This document shows positions 43,070 through 52,022 of a stretch of DNA of 64,000 nucleotides, piece by piece; position 1 is the first letter of the stretch; each line of letters starts with the position of its first letter. Location of the stretch: NCBI RefSeq assembly GCF_004352915.1, contig NZ_SJSY01000072.1, forward strand, positions 62,001 to 126,000, in the 5' to 3' direction. This DNA is from Flavobacterium zhairuonense. Lineage in GTDB: Bacteria > Bacteroidota > Bacteroidia > Flavobacteriales > Flavobacteriaceae. The notes below the pieces were generated by a model. The model was not told where the DNA came from and did no database searches. It saw only the letters and a list, made by a program, of their open reading frames with translations. Both the position numbers and the translations under genes were made by a program.

Positions 43070-43458
43070 AAAGATTCTGAGATACTAAGATTCTAAGTTT
43101 TTCTTTGTAGAATTTTTACGATTTAGCAAAATTATCTAATTATCATATTCTCAAATTATCTAATTGTTTTTTGAAGCAGAAATATAGTTTTCAAAAGGCG
43201 TGACGTCCCGCTATCCGTTTCAATCTTTTATGGTGAACCCCACCATAAAAGGATTTCCACTTCTATCGGGGCTAAACGAGAAGTTTAGTTTTCAAAAGTT
43301 GGATAGGCGTAAAGGGATAACGTCCCGAAGGAACAATACATATTGTAGGGATGGATTTTAATCCATTCTTCACAAGTGGCTCGACAAAGATTGACGATTA
43401 TAGGATTGGAATTTCTAGTGTGATCTCTCCTTCGTCGAGATGACAAGATTGTCTGGAA
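43070..43458. repeat. Repeat-filled gap: phrases, family A copy and partial family B copy
   Basis: The stretch after the pirin promoter holds GATTCTAAG-type phrases (43073-43100) and TAATTATC-type phrases (43135-43165). A family A copy lies at 43203-43280, with stem TTTTATGGTG (43226-43235) and CACCATAAAA (43241-43250) and loop AACCC. A family B remnant (43374-43447) keeps CTCGACAAAGATTG and the right arm but not the left arm. No protein-coding signal is seen. Confidence 0.75.
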
Positions 43459-43818
43459 TTATTTAATCCTAATCAATTTCCCTTTCCCAACTACTACATC
43501 AAGGTAATTAGAAACTGGGCTTTGCTTATCGTGCATATAAAAATCAATAGTATCTTTTGTAATTTGATCTTTAGGAATACTGATAATTAAATCTCTATTT
43601 ATGAAATTATCCAGCAATATTATATTGCCGTATGAAATTTTTCCTTTTGGCAGATATTTGTTGTCAAAGGCAAAAACACTATCATTAAAAGTAATTTTAT
43701 CTTTCAGGTTATAAGCGCCTTCGTCTTCAATCAAATAATTATAACGACCGGTAAGTTTGTCCGTTTTTTGGCTGAAATTGATGAAAAATAAGGTTATTAA
43801 TAAGGCAAAATATTTCAT
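43459..43818 (-). CDS. Hypothetical exported protein
   Basis: A 119-residue protein with a short N-terminal hydrophobic segment (FALLITLFFINFS) that may be a signal peptide. The rest is beta-rich with many Asp, Lys and Asn, and no known motif. It starts seven bases after the stop of the glyoxylate regulator and is possibly co-transcribed with it. Function unknown. Confidence 0.6.
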   Translation of the reverse strand: MKYFALLITLFFINFSQKTDKLTGRYNYLIEDEGAYNLKDKITFNDSVFAFDNKYLPKGKISYGNIILLDNFINRDLIISIPKDQITKDTIDFYMHDKQSPVSNYLDVVVGKGKLIRIK

Positions 43819-43824
43819 AATGAT

Positions 43825-45306
43825 TTAACTATATTGATTCATAAACTGTTGCACAACTGCATCTGTGTTTTCATGGCGTTTCTCTTTCTCCAAAACAGTC
43901 GGTGGAGCGCTTCTTTCCAAACAATCTTGTACAGCGCAGGTTTCGCAAGTTACACCAACAATTCGTTTGACCAAAGGTTTTCCGTCAATGAATTTGAATT
44001 TCTTTTTCATTGTCGGGTTAATTAAGATTCCAACGGAAATACTTCTGATGTAATTTTCCGCAAAAGGATCTTTTGTAGCCGATGAAAAAACCAAATATTC
44101 GTTCCCGCTATTGGCATAACTCGAAATCTGAGCATCAAAAAAATGAGATTTATTTTGTCTAATGGCTTCATCTATAGTTTTTATAGAAACCCATCTTCTG
44201 CAATAATGTTCGTTGGTTTCATTAGCATGCGGTTCTTGTTGATGCGTAATATGCAATTCTTTATTTATCTGATAAAAATCAGAACCAATTTTGTGTGACA
44301 ATCTTAAGAAGAAAAGGTTTTTCAGCTGAAAATCTTTTGGCAATAAATTGGTCAATCGCTGATAAAAAGATTCAGGCGAAACTTCAAAACTTTCAATTAA
44401 GTGAACAAATTCTTCTGGTTTTGGATTTTCGTTTTCTAAAAAAAGATTGATTTTGTCTACAACCAATTTTCTCGGCAATAATAAAGCACCGGCAAAATAA
44501 GAAGCATAAAAATTATGCAAAACCTGATCGAAATTATCGAACTTAATCCAGCTGAAAGTCAGCAGTCGATCGGAGATTTTCAAGTAATTATAAGCAATTT
44601 CTTTGGCTAAAATAAAAGCTTTCTGCGGAGCATCAAGTTCTGTAGAAAGCAATAAAGTTTTGCTTTTTGGAACATAAATCGAACGCAAATCGTCCAAAGC
44701 TTCCTGATCTGTAAAAGCAATTTCTTGAATTTTATATTCGTATTCTTCTTTTAAAATTGCCTCTAATTCTTCGATAGTAATTTTAGAATCTAAATTGATC
44801 TGAAACGACTTCGAAAACGCAATTACTTTTTCTTCTAAATCTTCAAAATAATTGCTGTGCGCTTCCTGATACGAGCGTAAAGCGGCCAAAAAGAAACTTT
44901 CACGGCTTAAATTATAATGCTGTGCAATTTCGATTATGGTACTAATAAAGGCGTTGACTTTTGCCGGAGCATTCGCAATAATATCAATTAAATCCGCTTC
45001 CTGAATTCCGAAAAGTTCTAACGGAATCTCTTTTAGAATTCCTGATTTTAAGATTTCGCCGATGGGAGCGAGGTTGTTATCGAGTTTTAAAGATACCATT
45101 TGGTCATAAGTCACGTCCAAATGTTCGCAGAGAAGCAAAATTTTATCTGTTTTTGGATATTTTTTTCCCTTTTCAATCTCGTTTAAATACGATTTTGAAA
45201 GATTTGTCAATTTGGCTAAGCCAAAAAGAGACAGGTTTTTTTGCGTTCTGACTTGCTTCAATTTTAGTCCGAAGATCAGCTTTATATAGTCTTTTTCGAT
45301 ATCCAT
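43825..45306 (-). CDS. RamB/ScfR-type regulator of the glyoxylate shunt
   Basis: A 493-residue regulator: Cro/C1-type helix-turn-helix (about 10-68; GLAKLTNLSKSYLNEIEKG), a central ImmA/IrrE-like region and a C-terminal DUF2083 domain with CETCAVQDCLERSAPP. This is the order of the short-chain fatty acyl regulators (RamB in Corynebacterium controls aceA/aceB). The usual HExxH of ImmA/IrrE is not present; the place reads AKEIAYNY. It is divergent from aceB with a palindrome between. The promoter box TATATTTG lies five bases from the ATG, so the mRNA is probably almost leaderless. Confidence 0.88.
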   Translation of the reverse strand: MDIEKDYIKLIFGLKLKQVRTQKNLSLFGLAKLTNLSKSYLNEIEKGKKYPKTDKILLLCEHLDVTYDQMVSLKLDNNLAPIGEILKSGILKEIPLELFGIQEADLIDIIANAPAKVNAFISTIIEIAQHYNLSRESFFLAALRSYQEAHSNYFEDLEEKVIAFSKSFQINLDSKITIEELEAILKEEYEYKIQEIAFTDQEALDDLRSIYVPKSKTLLLSTELDAPQKAFILAKEIAYNYLKISDRLLTFSWIKFDNFDQVLHNFYASYFAGALLLPRKLVVDKINLFLENENPKPEEFVHLIESFEVSPESFYQRLTNLLPKDFQLKNLFFLRLSHKIGSDFYQINKELHITHQQEPHANETNEHYCRRWVSIKTIDEAIRQNKSHFFDAQISSYANSGNEYLVFSSATKDPFAENYIRSISVGILINPTMKKKFKFIDGKPLVKRIVGVTCETCAVQDCLERSAPPTVLEKEKRHENTDAVVQQFMNQYS

Positions 45307-45310
45307 GAAC

Positions 45311-45404
45311 CAAATATAGTTAATCTAAAAATAATCGCCAAAAAATTATTTTTCATTTTTAGCGAACGTTCGCTTGTTTTGTAAAAAACTTTTTTATAAT
45401 ATTG
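45311..45404. promoter_or_regulatory. Divergent glyoxylate-shunt promoters with palindromic operator
   Basis: Minus strand: TTG (45339-45341), 20 bases, TATATTTG (45311-45318) for the regulator. Plus strand: TTG (45374-45376), 20 bases, TAATATTG (45397-45404) for aceB. Between them is the perfect 14-bp palindrome AGCGAACGTTCGCT (45361-45374), touching the aceB TTG. It is the best candidate operator for the neighbouring regulator. Confidence 0.75.
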
Positions 45405-45514
45405 TCATGTAGAAATTATTAAAAATCAAAATGTTACGATTTTGGTATTCTGAAATGAATAGACAATCAATAAACGATTAGATTTTTTTCTAATAAAAAA
45501 ATAAAACCACAGCT

Positions 45515-47116
45515 ATGAAAAACCAATTAGAAATTACCGAAACGGCGATGGAATTTTTAGCCGAAAAGAAGCTTCGTTATCCAAAAATTTGGACAGAAGA
45601 AGCCATTGTTTTTATAACCGAATTGCATAGAAAATTCGAATCACAACGAAAACTATTGCTTTTGCAGAGAGAACAAAAACAAGTCGCTTTTGATCAGGGG
45701 ATTATGCCAGTTTTTATTCCGGAAACCAAAAGCGTTAGAGAAGGAAATTGGAAGGCTGGAGGAATTCCGAAAGATTTATTGGATCGTCGAGTAGAAATCA
45801 CGGGGCCAGTTGATCGCAAAATGATCATCAATGCGTTGAATTCAGGAGCTAAAACCTTCATGGCCGATTTTGAAGACAGCACTTCGCCAACCTGGAAAAA
45901 TCTTATGGACGGCCAAGTAAATTTAATCGATGCGGTAAATAAAACAATCACTTATACGGATTTGGTAAAACAGAAATCCTATCATTTAAATGAAAAAATC
46001 GCAACATTAATTGTTCGTCCAAGAGGTTTACATCTTCCTGAAAAACATGTTTTGATTGAAGAAAAGGAAGTTTCGGGTTCTTTGGTGGATTTTGGTTTGT
46101 ATGTCTTTCATAATCATAAAAAACTTTTAGAAAACAATTCAGGACCGTATTTCTATATTCCGAAATTGGAACATTATTTAGAAGCAAGATGGTGGAATAC
46201 TGTAATTGATTTTACAGAAGATTATCTGAATCTGAAACGAGGAACGATAAAAGTGACCGTTTTGATTGAAACCATAACAGCAAGTTTTCAGTTGGACGAA
46301 ATCATTTATGAATTAAAAGAACATATCGTGGGCTTGAACTGCGGACGCTGGGATTATATTTTTTCGTACATCAAAAAATTTAGAAAAAATCCAAAATTCA
46401 TTGTTCCGGATCGCGATCAGGTAAATATGACTTCGCCTTTTATGAATGCATATTCGAATCTAGTAATTCAAAGATGTCATAAAAGAGGAATTCATGCGAT
46501 TGGCGGAATGGCAGCGCAGATCCCGATTAAAAATAATGAAGAAGCCAATGCGATCGCTTTCGCGAAAGTAAAAACCGATAAAGAACGTGAGGTTCGAAAT
46601 GGCCATGATGGAACTTGGGTTGCGCATCCAGACTTGGTTGCGATAGCAAAAGAAATTTTTGATAAAGGAATGCCAACGCCAAATCAAATTCACATTAAAA
46701 GAGAACATCGAAAAATCACAGAAGCCGATTTGATTGAACCGCCAATTGGGTTAATCACAGAAAACGGCGTTCGAAAAAATATCAATGTTGCGGTTCTGTA
46801 TCTGGCTTCATGGCTGAACGGACAAGGTGCTGCTGCATTGCATAATTTGATGGAAGATGCTGCAACAGCCGAAATTTCAAGATCGCAATTGTGGCAATGG
46901 CTTCAAAATAAAGTGATTTTGGATAATGGCCGAAAATTAGATTTAGCTTATTATCATGAATTGGCTTTAGATGAATTCAGAAAAATCAAAGAAGAATTAG
47001 GCGAGGAAAGTCACGAAAAACAGCAATTTCCATTAGCTGAAAAAGTATTGGAAAGATTAGTAGTTAACCCTGATTTTGTTGATTTCTTAACGATTCCGTG
47101 TTACAAATATTTATAA
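45515..47116 (+). CDS. aceB: Malate synthase A
   Basis: Condenses glyoxylate with acetyl-CoA to malate, the second step of the glyoxylate shunt. The 533-residue protein has the family marks FMADFEDSTSPTWKN, IVRPRGLHLPEKH, the catalytic-region GLNCGRWDYIFSYIK and the C-terminal LYLASWLNGQGAAALHN. Length fits the A isoform. Cytoplasmic. It has a leader of about 100 bases from its promoter and is followed by aceA after 190 bases that hold a repeat. Confidence 0.96.
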   Translation: MKNQLEITETAMEFLAEKKLRYPKIWTEEAIVFITELHRKFESQRKLLLLQREQKQVAFDQGIMPVFIPETKSVREGNWKAGGIPKDLLDRRVEITGPVDRKMIINALNSGAKTFMADFEDSTSPTWKNLMDGQVNLIDAVNKTITYTDLVKQKSYHLNEKIATLIVRPRGLHLPEKHVLIEEKEVSGSLVDFGLYVFHNHKKLLENNSGPYFYIPKLEHYLEARWWNTVIDFTEDYLNLKRGTIKVTVLIETITASFQLDEIIYELKEHIVGLNCGRWDYIFSYIKKFRKNPKFIVPDRDQVNMTSPFMNAYSNLVIQRCHKRGIHAIGGMAAQIPIKNNEEANAIAFAKVKTDKEREVRNGHDGTWVAHPDLVAIAKEIFDKGMPTPNQIHIKREHRKITEADLIEPPIGLITENGVRKNINVAVLYLASWLNGQGAAALHNLMEDAATAEISRSQLWQWLQNKVILDNGRKLDLAYYHELALDEFRKIKEELGEESHEKQQFPLAEKVLERLVVNPDFVDFLTIPCYKYL

Positions 47117-47225
47117 GAAAAAAATCCGCTGAATCTGCGAGATCTGCGGGAGAATAATTTTTTCACGCAGATTTAGCAGATCATGCAGATAAAATATGAA
47201 TGAAAAGATCTACGCAGATCTTCTT
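47117..47225. repeat. Phrase repeat (CACGCAGATTTAGCAGAT type)
   Basis: Several imperfect copies of ACGCAGAT / GCAGATC phrases between aceB and aceA. Related copies lie at 51401-51432, 51658-51692 and 55635-55668. Confidence 0.55.
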
Positions 47226-47306
47226 AAAACTATTTAAGTCCGGTTAAAACTGATAACTGAGACTGAAAACTATAAACTTTACTAACCACTTTAACTAAAC
47301 TATATT

Positions 47307-48587
47307 ATGAAAACAACAGAAGACAGAATTCAGGAATTGATTAACGATTGGATTACGAACCCGAGATGGAAAGGAGTTGAGCGTCCTTACACTGCGAGCG
47401 AAGTAGTAACGTTGCAAGGTTCTTACCATATTGAGCATTCTATTGCCAAAATGGGAGCGCAAAAATTATGGAGAAAGTTAAAAAGTCAGGATTTTGTTGC
47501 TGGTTTGGGCGCGTTGACCGGAAATCAGGCCATTCAGGAAGTGGATGCCGGTTTAGAGGCAATTTATTTAAGCGGATGGCAAGTTGCGGCTGATGCAAAT
47601 CTGGCGGGAGAAATGTATCCGGATCAATCACTTTATCCAGTAAATAGCGTTCCAATGGTGGTGAAAAAGATCAACAACGCTTTGCTACGTGCGGATCAGA
47701 TTCAGAATGTAAATAAAATTGAAGATAAAAAAGATTATTTAGTTCCGATTGTGGCTGATGCCGAAGCTGGTTTTGGAGGAAACCTAAATGCTTTCGAATT
47801 AATGAAATCTATGATTGAAGCGGGAGCTTCAGGAGTTCATTTTGAAGATCAATTAAGTTCTGCTAAAAAATGCGGGCACTTGGGTGGAAAAGTTTTGGTG
47901 CCAACTCAGGAAGCAATCAATAAACTAATTGCTGCAAGATTGGCTTCAGATGTTATGGGAGTTTCAACTTTAATCGTTGCCAGAACAGATGCCGATGCTG
48001 CAAATTTATTGACAAGTGATGCAGATCCAAGAGATAGAAAGTTTTTAACGGGCGAGAAAACTGCTGAAGGTTTCTTCTACGTAAACAATGGAATCGATCA
48101 GGGAATTGCAAGAGGTTTGAGCTATGCGCCTTATGCCGATTTAATTTGGATGGAAACGAGTAATCCCGATTTAGAATATGCGAGAAAATTTGCAAAAGCA
48201 ATGAAAAAAGAATTTCCGGATAAAATGCTGGCATACAATTGTTCACCATCTTTCAATTGGGCTGCGAAACTAACAGTTGCCGAAATGGAAACGTTCAGAG
48301 AAGATTTGGCTGCAATGGGTTATAAATTCCAATTCATTACTTTGGCAGGATTCCATGCTTTGAATACAAGCATGTTCGAATTGTCAAAAGCCTACAAAGA
48401 ACGCGGCATGGCTGGTTATTCTGAATTGCAGGAACGCGAATTCGCTTTACAGCAAAACGGATTCAGAGCGGTAAAACATCAGGCTTTTGTGGGGACTTCT
48501 TATTTCGATGCGGTTCAGAACACCGTTATGTTAGGAAAATCAGCAATAACCGCAATGAAACATTCTACAGAGGTTGAGCAATTTTAA
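47307..48587 (+). CDS. aceA: Isocitrate lyase
   Basis: Splits isocitrate into glyoxylate and succinate, the first step of the glyoxylate shunt. The catalytic KKCGH is in [14 protein letters not shown]. Other marks are [16 protein letters not shown] [20 protein letters not shown], the loop YNCSPSFNW and TDADAA. Length (426) is typical of the short bacterial form. It lies after aceB on the same strand, probably under common control of the divergent regulator. Confidence 0.97.
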   Translation: MKTTEDRIQELINDWITNPRWKGVERPYTASEVVTLQGSYHIEHSIAKMGAQKLWRKLKSQDFVAGLGALTGNQAIQEVDAGLEAIYLSGWQVAADANLAGEMYPDQSLYPVNSVPMVVKKINNALLRADQIQNVNKIEDKKDYLVPIVADAEAGFGGNLNAFELMKSMIEAGASGVHFEDQLSSAKKCGHLGGKVLVPTQEAINKLIAARLASDVMGVSTLIVARTDADAANLLTSDADPRDRKFLTGEKTAEGFFYVNNGIDQGIARGLSYAPYADLIWMETSNPDLEYARKFAKAMKKEFPDKMLAYNCSPSFNWAAKLTVAEMETFREDLAAMGYKFQFITLAGFHALNTSMFELSKAYKERGMAGYSELQEREFALQQNGFRAVKHQAFVGTSYFDAVQNTVMLGKSAITAMKHSTEVEQF

Positions 48588-48591
48588 TTCT

Positions 48592-48789
48592 TTTTTTACC
48601 ATTAAGATATTAAGAAAGTTAAGTTTTTGCCTTAATGAAGCTAATTAAGTTTCTGCTCTTAATGAACCTTAATGTCTTAAATGGTTATTTTTTTTACCAT
48701 TAAGATATTAAGAAAGTTAAGCTTCATATCCTTAAAAAAATATGGAAGATTAAGTCTAGCTTAATGAATCTTAATGTCTTAATGGTTTA
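48592..48789. repeat. Two tandem copies of a palindromic repeat
   Basis: Each roughly 95-base unit starts with a T run and ACCATTAAGATATTAAGAAA and ends with TTAATGTCTTAAATGGT or TTAATGTCTTAATGGT, an imperfect inverted repeat. The first unit is 48592-48688, the second 48688-48789. They fill the gap between two convergent genes and may act as terminators. Confidence 0.7.
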
Positions 48790-48810
48790 ATTTTACCTTA
48801 TGGTTTAATT

Positions 48811-49386
48811 TTATTTTTTCAAAAGGCGAGCTTTCATTTTGCTGAAGAATTCAGGTGTTACGCCAATGAATGAAGCGATTTGTTTTTGCGGGACTTGGTG
48901 AACCAGTGGGCCGTATTTTTTTGTGAATTTTTCGAAACGTTCTTCAGCGGGCAAACTCAAGTTGTCCATTAATCTTTGTTGATTGGCGACTAAAGAATTT
49001 TCAATTAAAATCCTGAAAAAACGCTCCAGTTTTGGAATTTCAAGATACAATTGTGCTTGATTTTCTTTTGATAAAGAAACCACTTCGGCTTCTTCCAAAA
49101 CTTCAATAAAAAGCTGTCCCGGTTTTTCAGAAAAATAACTGTACATATCACTTATCCACCAGCCTTCGCAAGCGAAAGAAAGCACATGTTCCACAATATT
49201 ATCGTTGATGTTGAAACTTCTTAAAATTCCGGAGTTAACAAAATAGGAATGTTTGCAAACTTCGCCCGCGTTTAATAAAACAGTTTTGGCTTTATAAGTA
49301 TTTGTTTCCAGTTTCGATAAAAAAAGCGCTTGCTCTTCTGGTGTTAAAGAAACATGTTTGGCGATATTTTCGAGGATTAAAGCCAT
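48811..49386 (-). CDS. Crp/Fnr-family transcriptional regulator
   Basis: A 191-residue protein with a cyclic-nucleotide-binding-like beta-roll (about 15-115; LLNAGEVCKHSYFVNSGIL) and a C-terminal helix-turn-helix (IASFIGVTPEFFSKMKA). This is the usual small Bacteroidota type; cAMP-binding residues are not obvious. Its ATG overlaps the stop codon of the upstream DUF6370 gene by one base (TAATG), so the two are translationally coupled. It is the last gene of a four-gene operon with purT. Confidence 0.9.
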   Translation of the reverse strand: MALILENIAKHVSLTPEEQALFLSKLETNTYKAKTVLLNAGEVCKHSYFVNSGILRSFNINDNIVEHVLSFACEGWWISDMYSYFSEKPGQLFIEVLEEAEVVSLSKENQAQLYLEIPKLERFFRILIENSLVANQQRLMDNLSLPAEERFEKFTKKYGPLVHQVPQKQIASFIGVTPEFFSKMKARLLKK

Positions 49387-49706
49387 TATTTTTTATCGTC
49401 TATTAGTGTAAATGAAGTAGCGATAAATTTGTTTCCTTTGATTTGCCCGGTAACAGAAGCCTTTCTGATTGCGTTGCAGAATCCATCTTTTGCATGAGCG
49501 TCGCCATGCTGATCAATTTTTGTTCCTTCAACAAAATACGATTTTCCATCAATACGAACGGCTAAATCACAGCTTTTGCCTTTCATTCCAAATTGGCATT
49601 CTCCACAAGAAGCTTCTACTACGGTTGGTTGATCAAATTTCTTTTTGTCTTGAGCCTGAGATGAAATTCCGATAAACAGGAAAGTCATGAATATAAGTTT
49701 TTTCAT
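49386..49706 (-). CDS. DUF6370 cysteine-rich exported protein
   Basis: A 106-residue protein with a signal peptide (ends near ISSQAQ). The mature part has four cysteines (CGECQFG, KSCDLAV, GFCNAIRK) and a GDAHAKDGF stretch, and matches DUF6370 as I recall it. It is likely periplasmic, perhaps metal- or disulfide-binding, but no function is established. It is tightly packed between purT (3 bases) and the Crp/Fnr gene (overlap). Confidence 0.75.
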   Translation of the reverse strand: MKKLIFMTFLFIGISSQAQDKKKFDQPTVVEASCGECQFGMKGKSCDLAVRIDGKSYFVEGTKIDQHGDAHAKDGFCNAIRKASVTGQIKGNKFIATSFTLIDDKK

Positions 49707-49709
49707 TTT

Positions 49710-50870
49710 TTAAGAATTTACAGTTATTAGTTTTGCCGTTTCTTTGGCACGTTCGGTTACTTCGTTGACCGGAGTAGAAAGTGTATCGTGGCTTAAAACA
49801 ACTCCCATTCTTCGGTAAGGTCTTGAAGTTGGTTTTCCGAAAATTCTGAAATCGGTTTTTGGTAAAGCGGCTACTTTTTCGATTCCGGTAAAAGTTGGAC
49901 TTGTAGAATCTTCTGATGCTAAAATTACAGCACTTGCTCCCGCTTTTTCTAAAGTAATTTCGAAAATAGGAAGGCTTAAAATTGCTCTTAAATGCAATTC
50001 AAATTCGTTGAAATTTTGAGTTCCAGCTAAAGTGACCATTCCGGTATCATGCGGACGCGGAGAAAGTTCAGAGAAATAAACGCCTTCTTTGGTTAGGAAA
50101 AACTCAACGCCAAAAAGTCCGGCGCCTCCAAGTGCTTCAGTAATTTTTTCGGCCATATCTTGAGCTTCGTATAAATCTTTTTCAGAAACCAAAGCCGGCT
50201 GCCAGCTTTCCTGATAATCGCCACGTTCTTGTCTATGACCAATTGGAGCGCAAAATAAAGTTGGATTGTTATTTTGAGTAATCGTTAAAAGTGTAATTTC
50301 AGAATCGAAATTGACAAAAGCTTCAACAATTACTTCTATAACATCACCACGCGAACCAGCAACTGCGTATTGCCATGCTTTTTCAATGTCGCTTTCTGTT
50401 TTAATTGTTGATTGCCCTTTTCCAGAAGATGACATTAACGGTTTTACCACGCACGGAATTCCAACTTCCTGAACGGCTTTTTGAAGCTCTTCTGCTGAGG
50501 TTGCGTATTGGTATTTTGCTGTACGTAATCCGAGTTCTTTTGAAGCTAAATCACGAATGGCTTTACGGTTCATGGTAAAGTTTGCCGCTTTCGCTGATGG
50601 AACAACGGTAATGCCTTGTTTTTCGTAATCGTAAAAACGTTCGGTACGAATGGCTTCTATCTCTGGAACGATAAAGTCTGGTTGGTGTTTGGCTACGATT
50701 CGGTCAAGTGCTTCGCCGTCGAGCATATTGATGACTTCGAAAGCGTGTGCAACTTGCATGGCTGGTGCGTTTTCGTAACTATCAACTGCAATTACAGTTT
50801 GTCCGATTCGTTGCGCGGCTATTACGAATTCTTTGCCTAATTCGCCTGAACCTAGGAGTAGTATTTTCAT
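49710..50870 (-). CDS. purT: Formate-dependent phosphoribosylglycinamide formyltransferase
   Basis: ATP-grasp enzyme of purine synthesis that uses formate and ATP instead of formyl-folate. The 386-residue product has [17 protein letters not shown] at the start, the ATP-grasp parts [15 protein letters not shown] and [18 protein letters not shown], and the C-terminal [13 protein letters not shown]. Its start codon overlaps the stop of the upstream membrane protein gene by four bases (ATGA), and the next gene starts 3 bases after its stop. Confidence 0.94.
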   Translation of the reverse strand: MKILLLGSGELGKEFVIAAQRIGQTVIAVDSYENAPAMQVAHAFEVINMLDGEALDRIVAKHQPDFIVPEIEAIRTERFYDYEKQGITVVPSAKAANFTMNRKAIRDLASKELGLRTAKYQYATSAEELQKAVQEVGIPCVVKPLMSSSGKGQSTIKTESDIEKAWQYAVAGSRGDVIEVIVEAFVNFDSEITLLTITQNNNPTLFCAPIGHRQERGDYQESWQPALVSEKDLYEAQDMAEKITEALGGAGLFGVEFFLTKEGVYFSELSPRPHDTGMVTLAGTQNFNEFELHLRAILSLPIFEITLEKAGASAVILASEDSTSPTFTGIEKVAALPKTDFRIFGKPTSRPYRRMGVVLSHDTLSTPVNEVTERAKETAKLITVNS

Positions 50871-51355
50871 TTTGTTTGATTTAAAGTTTGGGTGTTTTGA
50901 CTCACTTTTATAATTATTAAACTACTTATGAAAGTTAGAATCATTAATACGAATGACAGAAATAAAATCATTAGTATTGAAAACAAAACTACATATGGAA
51001 TTTGTGATTTTAATACAACAGATAGTCCATTGGTAAATAATCCAATTATATAAATTGTAAAAAGTGATAATATAATTCTTGAACTTATCCTAAAAGAAAA
51101 TTGAGAACAAGCAGTGAAATAGTTTAGTTCATTTAATGAAATGCTCATTTTTTTTGCTGTATTCCAAAACAGAAAAACAGTGAACAAGGGAAATAAAATT
51201 CCCCAGAAAATTGGATTCCAGAATATTCCGAAATCGGATATTTGGGTGCACAAATCTATAAAAAGACTTTTTGAAAAGATTAGAAGTGGAAAAAAGGCAC
51301 ACACAAAAATTCCTGCAATGATGGCGTATTTTTGAATGTATTTGTTTGATTCCAT
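50867..51355 (-). CDS. Hypothetical membrane protein upstream of purT
   Basis: A 162-residue protein with about four membrane helices (near 10-30, 45-63, 90-112 and 122-150) and short loops. No family recognised. It begins the operon with purT, DUF6370 and Crp/Fnr, and its stop overlaps the purT start by four bases. Its coupling to purine synthesis is unexplained. Confidence 0.7.
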   Translation of the reverse strand: MESNKYIQKYAIIAGIFVCAFFPLLIFSKSLFIDLCTQISDFGIFWNPIFWGILFPLFTVFLFWNTAKKMSISLNELNYFTACSQFSFRISSRIILSLFTIYIIGLFTNGLSVVLKSQIPYVVLFSILMILFLSFVLMILTFISSLIIIKVSQNTQTLNQTK

Positions 51356-52022
51356 TTAAAATTCTTTTGAAGAGTAAAGATAAATAAAATGAAATTTATT
51401 CTCACGCAGATTTTGGAGATTCAGCAGATTTAATTTGATAGCCGATTTGTTTTTTAGACGAAGCAGCCATGCAGTTTGTCATTTCGAGGAACGAGAAATC
51501 AAACTAGAAGCTCGACAAAGATTGGCTTGTTGGAACGGAGTTACTTGCGGAGATTTCTCCTTAAGTTGAAATGACAAGATTGTGGAAATTGCAGAATAAA
51601 TTTAATTGCAAAGAGCGCTAAGTTTTTGTTTTAAAGTTAAAAAAAGGCGCAGAGAATTTTTCACGCAGATTTTGCAGATCGAGCAGATTTAATTTTGTAC
51701 TAGATTTTAGTTTTAAGACAAAGTAACCACACAGTTTGTCATTTCGAGGAACGAGAAATCACACTAGAAGCTCGACAAAGATTGGCGCTTTAGTTTGCAG
51801 AATCCCGCGTGTGATTTCTCGTTCCTCGAAATGACAAGATTGTGTGTATGGATACCGGAAAACGAAAACGCTCTTATAAACCCATTTGCGTGAGGGATAG
51901 AAGTGGAAAGCCCACAGCCGTGAGGCACGAACAGGCGAGGACTTGTAACGGATAGCCCGACCCGGAGGGACACGCCCAAAATAAAAAACCGATACTTCTT
52001 TTAAAAAGTATCGGTTTGTATA
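51356..52022. repeat. Large repeat-only gap: family A, two family B copies, CACGCAGAT phrases
   Basis: The longest gene-free stretch of the window (667 bases). It holds CACGCAGAT phrases (51401-51432 and 51658-51692), a degenerate family B copy (51476-51577), a perfect family B copy (51736-51837; arms 51736-51764 and 51809-51837) and a GC-rich family A variant (51888-51977). A hairpin terminator at its right end belongs to the U32 gene. No coding signal is seen; the 71-codon frame across it is not protein-like. Confidence 0.85.
51983..52017 (-). terminator. Terminator after the U32 peptidase gene
   Basis: On the minus strand AAACCGATACTT pairs with AAGTATCGGTTT, followed by a T run. Confidence 0.9.

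Noticed and set aside
48592..48789. CRISPR array, because of repeated AT-rich units
   Set aside because: Only two units, each an inverted repeat, no regular spacers and no cas genes.
51764..51979. A 71-codon frame in the repeat-filled gap
   Set aside because: It runs through a family B arm and the family A repeat; the composition is not protein-like.
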